Assembly: GCA_930367205.1 (NCBI GenBank)
Contig: OV884009.1
Coordinates: forward strand, 41,053,841-41,117,840
Length of the DNA stretch: 64,000 nt
DNA from: Acanthosoma haemorrhoidale
Lineage: Eukaryota; Arthropoda; Insecta; Hemiptera; Acanthosomatidae
Direction: 5' to 3'
How positions within the stretch are numbered: the stretch's first letter is position 1; each line of letters starts with the position of its first letter. Shown piece after piece: positions 41,100 to 64,000 of this stretch. Both the position numbers and the translations under genes were made by a program. Under the pieces are notes generated by a model. That model worked only from the letters and a program-made list of their open reading frames with translations. It did no database searches and was not told where the DNA came from.

Positions 41100-43790
41100 G
41101 TGGATCCTTCTGACTCCTTATCCATTCTCCTTTGGAATGCGAATGGTGTTCGCACCCACACTAACGAACTGACAGCACTACTCCATGACAAGAAGATCGA
41201 CGTAGCTCTTATTACTGAAACAAGACTTACGAGTAAACGACCATTTACCGTTCGACAGTACCAGACTTATCGTACTGATCACCCAGATGGAACAGCTCAT
41301 GCAGGTACCGCTGTCATTGTCCATAACTCCATATCCCACCACATAGTTCCTTTGGTATCACATGATTTCCTTCAATCCACTGCAGTGTCAATCACCACCT
41401 TCACTTTTCCTCTTACACTTGCATCAACGTACTGCCCTCCCAATAAATCCATTTCCGACTCCCAATTCATCTCCTTTCTAGACTCCATCGGACATCGTTT
41501 CCTTGTGGGTGGGGACTTTAATGCGAAGCACCAACACTGGGGGTCAAGATCCACAAATACACGAGGACGTGCTTTGCTGTCTGCACTCACACGGAAACAT
41601 TGCTCCACTATCACTCCTGACACAGCCACCTATTGGCCATCAGATCCCAACCGAAATCCTGATCTCCTTGACTTCTTTTTTTACAATAGTTTAGGAACAC
41701 TAAACTATTCACTCAAGCGCCTCGATGACCTTTCCTCCGATCATAGCCCTTTATTATTAACCATTTCCTTAAGACCAATTCACAAACTGCCTCCTCCTTC
41801 ATTTATTAGGGGCCCAGTTGACTGGGACCACTTCCGTCAGCTTCTTACAGAGTCCGTAAACCTCAAATTATCCCTGAAAACATCCCAAGACCTAGACGAT
41901 GCAGTGCATTCTTTCACTACTCTGGTCCAGAGGTCGGCTTGGGAGGCATCGTCACCCCATCGTCACACAAAAATCCACAATCATAATCGTTTACCTCAGC
42001 ATCTCAAAGATCTAATCCAATCCAAACGCCGCTCCAGAACAGTGTGGCAAAGATCCCGGCATCCTATTGATCGTCGCACGTACAATCAGTACTGCCGATT
42101 GGTAAAGCGGCGATTGGCATCCTTCCGTTCCGATTCTTTCAATTCCTACCTCTCCTCTCTGTCCACCAGGGATAACTCCTTGTGGAACGTAACCAAAAAA
42201 ATCCTAAAGTATCAACCTGTTTCACACCCACTCCGTCGTGATGATGGGTCCTGGGCGGCTTCGGATGGGGATAGGTCGGAGGAATTTGCTCTGCATCTTA
42301 CCCATACTTTCACACCTCACCTTTCTCATCAAAGCCATACTCACAGCACAACTGTGGAAGATTTCCTCACTTCACCTATTCCTCTCTCTCTTCCACCAAA
42401 AGCCGTTAACCCCTCTGAGGTTAAATACCTTCTGAAAAACTTACCTTACCGAAAATCCCCTGGATATGATCTCCTTACTCCTCAAATTCTCAAACAACTT
42501 TCTCCTAAAGCCATAATCTTCCTAACCTACATATATAATTGCATAATCCGAACGACGCACTTTCCTCTCCTCTGGAAACACTCCATTATTGTCCTATTCG
42601 CCAAACCCGGTAAACCACCCAATGACGCCTCATCTTATCGTCCAATTAGCCTACTCCCTATCCTCTCAAAAATATTTGAGAAACTCCTACTAAAACGTCT
42701 ACTTCCCATTGCTGAATCCAAAAACCTTTTTCCCACACACCAGTTTGGCTTCCGCCAACGACATTCCACTGCTCAACAAGGCCTTCGCGTTGTTGATCAC
42801 ATCTCCTCAGCCCTAGAAACCAAACAGTATTGCACTGCTGCCTTTCTCGATATAGCTCAAGCTTTTGACAGGGTTTGGCACGCAGGTTTGCTCTACAAGC
42901 TCAAAAAATATTTACCACAGACCCTTTTCCTAATCCTACAGTCCTACCTTTCAAACCGCTTCTTCCAAGTCCGCTGTGGTTTAGAATACTCTAACTACTA
43001 TCCCATAAGTGCAGGAGTTCCACAGGGCAGTGTCCTGGGCCCCATCCTCTATAACCTATACACCGCTGATGTCCCCTCTACTCCCAATACCTTCTTGGCC
43101 ACATTTGCAGATGACACTGCAGTCTTGTCATCCCATCCAGACCCCGACATAGCATCCCATAACCTTCAAAAACACCTTGACGAGATCGAGTATTGGTGCA
43201 ATCAATGGCGGATCAAAGTTAATGAAGCAAAATGCTCCCACATTACCTTCACCCTTTGTCGCAAGTCTGGTCCACTAGTTTATTTTAATTCTATTCCTCT
43301 CCCTGTATCCGAGACAGTACGGTACTTAGGCTTCCATCTTGACAAACGACTGACCTGGAACCCACATACGAGACTAAAAAGACAAGAACTAAACAGACGC
43401 TTTGGACAACTGTACAGACTACTTTGAAGGACATCCCATCTCTCAATAGAAAATAAACTACTAATCTACAAAGTTATACTTAAACCAATCTGGACATACG
43501 GAATAGAGCTATGGGGGACAGCAAAAAAGTCGAACATCAAGCGTATCCAATCCTTTCAATCAAAAGTCCTGAGAACAATAGTAAATGCCCCTTATTATGT
43601 CAGCAACAAAACCCTTCATAACGACCTTAATATACCCTACATTCTAGAACTCATCCCTTCCAAGTTTACGAAATTCCACAGTAGCCTTTCCAACCACCCT
43701 AATCCTGTAGCACAGTCAATGCACTGCGCCACTCATCCCTATAATCCTCCTCGGAGACTGAAACGGCAGTGGCCTCGTGACCTGCTATAA
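41100..43790 (+). pseudogene. Jockey ORF2 with one nonsense codon
   Basis: 896 codons are in frame from the GTG after the ORF1 TAA to TAA 43788, broken only by TGA at 43425-43427, where copy B has CGA. Endonuclease: SILLWNANGV, ITETRL, VGGDFNAKHQHWGS, LSSDHSPLLL. Reverse transcriptase: FAKPGK, SYRPISLLP, AAFLDIAQAFDRVW, AGVPQGSVLGPILYN, and the FADDTAVL active site at 43104 onward. There is no RNase H, as expected for Jockey. The 775 codons before the TGA contain no ATG codon in frame. It acts by nicking DNA and reverse-transcribing the element RNA. Confidence 0.88.
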
Positions 43791-44100
43791 ACGCGTGACA
43801 GTGGGAGTCCTGGCAATGGCCAGTCTCTCCAATCATGTCCTGAGCGTCTGTGGCTCTCGCGCTCTTGGTCAGCATCCACTGGCTAGTATCCGGTGACGCG
43901 GCTGACGGAGGAGCGTGGGGGACTTCCCAAGACTCCGCTTTCTCTTTGCGGTGGATTTGGGGGGTCTCTGGGCTGTCTGTAAATATTGTATGAATGAGCG
44001 AGTGAATGATGAACTGTAAATATTGTATGAATGAGAGCATATATCTTAATTACTTATTGCCTTATAAAGGCAGATTGTAAATATTGCACAATAAAGAATA

Positions 44101-45009
44101 CTATATATAATATATTATCCACAGAAGTGATTTCGGCAGTCTCACTGCTATTATAAAGTGTCAAGTATGCTGCTATCAAGGTGGAGTCTGACTTGACACA
44201 TAGAATTAATACACTGTGAGTTCATTTTTAACCTTGAGTATACATATAGATGAGTTGAGTGGTTTGTTGGGTGATAGACTTGGATTGATGAAAAAGAGAT
44301 GTTAAGTTTTTATCTAGGCCCTGATACAAGAAAGTGATATAGGGGTTAAGCATGATTGGTAATAATTAGTGACAACAGTTAGCTACAACATAAAGAAAAG
44401 GAGGTGGATATAAATGCATTGTGGGTATCTAATGAATTGATATTAAAACGGTTGATAACAGTTGTTAAGATGCAGAGATAATAGAAGAAAACCTATACAT
44501 GTCAAATATATTGTATGGATAGAACAACCCTAAACTGAGGGTTAGTACTTCCCCAGGTACGAGGAGGTTTTGTCATTGTAATTGGTCCACTTGGCATTCT
44601 TTGCCTCATTGGTCGCTAAGGTGGCCCTTCCACTTCCTTGTCCTTTTCAATATTCCTGCGAAGGGGAAGTGGAAGCTCTTCCAGATGTCCTCTCTTCACC
44701 TTAGCTTGGAGGTATTGTACTAGAACCAAGGCCACTGGTACTACAAGTATCTATCCGCTTCCAAAGAGACAGTCCTGTTGGTCCTCGTGAGTTGTGGTCG
44801 TGTCGTTCTCTGCACTTGCATTAAACTGTCCCATATTGAGGTGCACCGGCCACGACTGGGATGTATACCTTATAATTCCCGACATAACACAGATAGACAC
44901 TGTCTGCTACCATGATTTGTGCTTATTTATTAAAAAATCTCAATCCAGTCCATACCTGTTGTTTTGTGTGGCTATTATCATCAAAAGTGTTAAATTCGTA
45001 TACACATTT
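44101..45009. other. No gene seen
   Basis: Mixed sequence without a credible coding frame. An open frame at 44794-45192 on the plus strand is the antisense of the integrase fragment described next. Confidence 0.4.
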
Positions 45010-45518
45010 ATTTATCATAAGGGCTACTGTTTTAATTTCTGCCGCCCATTGTTGAGCAAAATTTCGAAATTCTGCAGACAACAACCCATTGTCTGCAATG
45101 GTTTGGTCCTAGGAATGCCAAATCTCGCAAAAATTGGCTTAATTGATATTATGATGGTTGAACTGGACCCCCCCATCTTCACCACATTGTAGCCCAATGC
45201 CCAATTTTATTGCATTTGTAATACTTTTGGCCAAACGCAAGGCAATGATTCTTTGATTGTTTCTGCCCACAACGCGTACAATCGACAAATTTACTCCTAT
45301 TTCCAGACTTATTCAACGAATCCTTATTTGGTACGGTTTATCAACATAATTATTATGTTGATAAACCAGTACCGATGATTGTTACTCCTCTCTAACTTGA
45401 AGACCTCTAGCTGCTGCTGATCTCCTTGGTCCTTGATTGCTCGCAGGTTGACGGCTGCCATCCCTACAGATTTGCAAAAAGCAACTGTTTTACTCAACGA
45501 GGGATCTTCACGTAACAA
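45010..45518 (-). pseudogene. Collapsed Ty3/gypsy relic: gag knuckles joined to integrase core
   Basis: On the minus strand 45518-45390 reads LREDPSLSKTVAFCKS, like the pre-knuckle part of Gag in insect Ty3/gypsy elements. At about 45290-45190 is a double zinc-knuckle pattern (CTRCGQKQSKNHC, YYKCNKIGHWATM) with some ligands mutated. Directly after it comes integrase core sequence at 45130-45010 (TIADNG, SAEFRNFAQQWAAEIKT), with the second catalytic Asp. Protease, RT and RNase H are missing between them. An inverted repeat at 45330-45373 interrupts the gag part. Confidence 0.65.
45330..45373. repeat. Near-perfect palindrome (21-base arms)
   Basis: GGTTTATCAACATAA at 45335 is followed, after three bases, by its exact reverse complement. 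GGTAC/GTACC extend the arms with one unpaired base. It interrupts the gag relic, so it may be a small inserted hairpin. Confidence 0.85.
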
Positions 45519-45639
45519 GCGTTCTCATGTACTCCACTATGTCACCTAGGATTATATAAAACCTTTATTGGTTATAATGCCCGATAATAGAAAGGATATT
45601 TAATACAAAGTTTAAAACAGACATTCAATTACATATAAG

Positions 45640-45645
45640 TTTATT
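45640..45645 (-). terminator. Polyadenylation signal of the coiled-coil gene
   Basis: AATAAA on the minus strand, 37 bases after the stop codon at 45682-45684. Confidence 0.6.
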
Positions 45646-45681
45646 ATCAAAATAATTATATTACAAAAATAAAATTAGTGC

Positions 45682-61275
<15,594 letters not shown>

Positions 61276-61540
61276 CTGTACAAGAAATATCATATATAGA
61301 CATATTTAGGTTTCATAGTTTGGAAATATATATGATAGAATTGAAATAGTTTCTGCAATATTAAAATTATATTACACCTATTAATAGACAACCCTTACTT
61401 AAAAATATATATAGACTAGTAAGTGAAATGAGGGAGCCAAGTGGGAAAAGTACATCGTGGAAAAGGGCAAGATAAAACAATTTGAGGAGAAGGGATCAAT
61501 GGAAAATGGGAAACAAATCTAATAATTATTTCTATATATA

Positions 61541-62317
61541 ATGTTCTTAAGCCTAGGATACAAGGTTCGCCAAATTACAAATGTGCTCCGTGAGGAAACA
61601 CAAGAAAATAATGCAAGCATCAAGACACCACTGCCCTTATTCTTTGTGGATCTAGAGCGAACACCTGGAGTGGAAAAAATCTACGAGGTCACCCACTTGT
61701 ATTACACAAGAGTCCAGGTCGAAAAGCCTTACCCGAAACGCGATATAGTTCAATGCCATAATTGTCAGGCATATGGGCACATTAAATCATACTGCTACCA
61801 CACTCACAGGTGTGTAAAGTGCAGTGGGCAGCACAAAAGCGAATTGTGCAAGAAGCCCCTAAAATCACCTGCTGTATGCGTGCTCTGTCAGCAAGGCCAC
61901 CCGGCAAACTATAAAGGCTGTGAGGCCTCTAGAATTCTGAAGTCCAGAAGCGAACAACCTCGTCGTCCAGAAGAAGAAACGCCAGCCACAGGTAGCCCAA
62001 GAAGCGCCCCCGCCAGAAGTTTGAGGCCTTCAGTATCTTTTGCTGACGCCGTTGGGAACAGAGAGCAGCCACAGGCATTGCCCACTCCTCCCACTCCGCA
62101 AGTTCTTCTTCCCCAGCACTCCGTTCATCACAGCAACCAGCAATCTCAATCCCATCCTCAACCACACATCTCGCATATCCCGCCACCTTCAAGCTCTTCA
62201 GATCTCACCAGCCTTTTAACTTCATTCCTTACAGAGTTCAGAACCTTAATTACCCCTCTCATTTCCCTTCTTACAAATCTTGTCTCCTACCTTAGCCCCG
62301 TTAAACAAAATCCATAA
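61541..62317 (+). CDS. Jockey ORF1 (Gag-like), 5'-truncated but open
   Basis: 258 open codons. The ATG at 61541 comes from the junction, and the family N-terminus is missing. Residues about 38-75 are the zinc-finger-associated region (LPLFFVDLERTPGVEKIYEV). These are followed by three knuckles with all Cys/His ligands present: CHNCQAYGHIKSYC, CVKCSGQHKSELC and CVLCQQGHPANYKGC. The rest is Ser/Pro/Gln-rich and ends LLTNLVSYLSPVKQNP-TAA at 62315. It binds element RNA in this family. The next codon, GTG at 62318, opens ORF2 in the same frame. Confidence 0.8.
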   Translation: MFLSLGYKVRQITNVLREETQENNASIKTPLPLFFVDLERTPGVEKIYEVTHLYYTRVQVEKPYPKRDIVQCHNCQAYGHIKSYCYHTHRCVKCSGQHKSELCKKPLKSPAVCVLCQQGHPANYKGCEASRILKSRSEQPRRPEEETPATGSPRSAPARSLRPSVSFADAVGNREQPQALPTPPTPQVLLPQHSVHHSNQQSQSHPQPHISHIPPPSSSSDLTSLLTSFLTEFRTLITPLISLLTNLVSYLSPVKQNP

Positions 62318-64000
62318 GTGGATCCTTCCGACTTCTTATCCATTCTCCTTTGGAATGCGAATGGTGTTCGCACCCACACTAACAAACTGACAGCATTACT
62401 CCATGACAAAAACATCGACGTAGCTCTTATTACTGAAACAAGACTTACAAGTAAACGACCATTTACCGTTCGGCAGTACCAGACTTATCGAACTGACCAC
62501 CCAGATGGAAGAGCTCATGCAGGTACCGCTGTCATTGTCCATAAATCCATATCCCATCACATAGTTACTTTGGCAGCACATGATTTCCTTTAATCCACTG
62601 CAGTGTCAATCACCACCCTCACTTTTCCCCTTACTCTAGCATCAGTGTACTGCCCTCCCAATAAATCCATTTCCGATTCCCAATTCATCTCCTTTCTAGA
62701 CTCCATCTGGCATCGTTTCCTTGTGGGTGGGGACTTTAACGCAAAGCACCAGCACTGGGGCTCAAGATCCACAAATACACGAGGACGTGCTTTGCTGTCT
62801 GCACTCACACGAAGACATTGCTCCACTATCTCTCCTGACACAGCTACCTATTGGCCATCAGACCCCAACCGAAATCCAGATCTCCTTGACTTTTTCTTCT
62901 GCAATAGTTTAGGAACACTAAAGTATTCACTCAAGCGCCTCGATGACCTCTCCTCCGACCATAGCCCCTTATTATTAACCATTTCCCTAAATCCAATTCA
63001 CAAACTGCCTCCTCCTTCATTTATTAGGGGCCCAGTTGACTGGTGCCACTTCCGCCAGATTCTTACAGACTCTGTAGACCTCAAAGTACCTCTGAAAACA
63101 TCCCAAGACCTAGATGATGCAGTGCATTCCTTCACTACTCTGATCCAGAGGTCGGCCTGGGAGGCATCGTCACCCAACCGTCACCTAAAAATTCACAATC
63201 AAAATCCTTTACCTCAGTATCTCAAAGACCTAATCAAATCCAAACGCCACTCAAGAACAGTGTGGCAAAGATCCCGACATCCTGCTGATCGTCGCTCATA
63301 CAATCAGTACTGCAGGCTGGTAAAGCGGCAATTGGCATCCTTGCGTTCCGATTCTTTCAATTCCTATCTCTCCTCCCTGTCTACCAGGGATAACTCCTTG
63401 TGGAATGTAACTAAGAAAATCCCAAAATATCATCCTGTTTCACACCCACTCCGTCGTGATGACGGGTCCTGGGCGGCTTCGGATAGCGAGAGGGTGGAGG
63501 AATTTGCACTGCATCTTTCCCGTACTTTCACTCCTCATCTTACTCCTCAAAACAATAATCACCGTCCAACTGTTGAAGATTTCCTCACTTCACCTATCCC
63601 TCTCTCACTACCACCAAAAGCCGTTAACCCCTCTGAGGTTAAATATCTTCTGAAAAAATTACCTTACCGAAAAACCGTTTCTTCCAAGTCCGATGTGGTT
63701 TAGAATATTCTAACTACTATCCCATTAAAGCAGGAGTTCCACAGGGCAGCGTCCTGGGTCCCATCCTCTATAATCTATACACCGCTGATGTCCCCTTTAC
63801 CACCAATACCTTGGCAACATTCGCAGACGACACTGCAGTCCTGTCAACCCATCCAGACCCTGATATAGCATCCCAAAACCTTCAAAAACACCTTGACGAG
63901 ATCGAGTTTGGTGCAACCAATGGCGAATCAAAGTCAATGAAGGAAAATGTTCCCACATAACCTTTACCCTCTGCCGCAAGTCCTGTCCGCCAGTCTTTTT
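62318..64000 (+). pseudogene. Jockey ORF2, deleted and partial
   Basis: Endonuclease sequence runs from 62318. TAA at 62591 interrupts it where copy C has CAA (FLQS). It then continues open to 63703 (VGGDFNAKHQHWGS, LSSDHSPLLL). At about 63670-63677 LPYRK is joined to the NRFFQVRCG region, removing roughly 500 bases of reverse transcriptase, and the frame shifts. The FADD codons are present at about 63825 in another frame. The window ends before the ORF does. Confidence 0.85.

Larger units (their letters stand above)
40722..44100 (+). mobile_element. Jockey LINE copy C, 5'-truncated
   Basis: Starts in the middle of ORF1 and runs through ORF2 and the 3' UTR, ending near AATAAAGAATAC at about 44100. 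It is the best-preserved ORF2 in the window, with one nonsense codon. Confidence 0.88.
61540..64000 (+). mobile_element. Jockey LINE copy E, 5'-truncated, runs off window
   Basis: Starts in ORF1 at the SLGYKVRQITNVLR codons and runs through ORF2, with a deletion near 63674. Still inside ORF2 at the window end. Confidence 0.88.

Noticed and set aside
44794..45192. 132-codon plus-strand frame
   Set aside because: It is the antisense of the gag-integrase relic, which explains the sequence better.

Overview
This window is animal nuclear DNA and almost certainly comes from an insect. It is AT-rich, has spliced genes, long microsatellites and no bacterial gene organisation, and it is dominated by transposable elements typical of insects: Jockey-type and LOA-type LINEs, a gypsy-type (errantivirus) retroelement with an env gene, Ty3/gypsy relics, and PIF/Harbinger and Jerky/Tigger DNA transposon relics. 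I cannot name the species. A hemipteran would fit but this is a guess.

Layout. 1-1097: fragments of a GC-rich LTR and the tail of a Jockey LINE. 1098-22140: one 10.5 kb unit present twice in direct tandem, separated only by 3 bases (11619-11621) and nearly identical. Each unit holds a decayed PIF/Harbinger transposon, a decayed 5' part of a Jockey LINE, a Ty3/gypsy integrase relic with its catalytic core missing, a LINE tail with poly(A), an intact two-RING SIAH-like gene on the minus strand, and an LTR with a tRNA-Phe-type primer site. 22141-39000: a three-level nest. A Jockey LINE is interrupted at about 26705 by an intact LOA-type LINE (two ORFs, poly(A) tail), and that LINE's 3' UTR is interrupted by a 7.0 kb errantivirus with identical 231-bp LTRs and gag, pol and env all open on the minus strand. 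39001-45640: an LTR with gag start (minus), a second Jockey copy with almost intact ORF2, and a collapsed gag-integrase relic. 45640-61275: the 3' end of a host gene on the minus strand, encoding a coiled-coil protein. Five exons have matching splice phases and introns filled with LINEs, LTRs, a Jerky-like relic and microsatellites. 61540-64000: a third Jockey copy that runs off the window.

Most notable points: (1) In three Jockey copies ORF1 and ORF2 are in the same frame, separated by one conserved TAA, and the best ORF2 (775 open codons) has no internal methionine codon, so ORF2 cannot use a normal AUG start. (2) The errantivirus carries a U UUU UUA -1 frameshift heptamer between gag and pol, an Asn-rich and repeat-bearing insert between protease and reverse transcriptase, and Asn where integrases have the catalytic Glu, although its identical LTRs show recent insertion. 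(3) The 10.5 kb tandem duplication has its differences concentrated in the last 1.3 kb. (4) The duplicated SIAH-like protein has two RING domains and no TRAF-like domain. (5) tRNA-like A-box/B-box sequences lie at the same place in the 5' region of two diverged Jockey copies.
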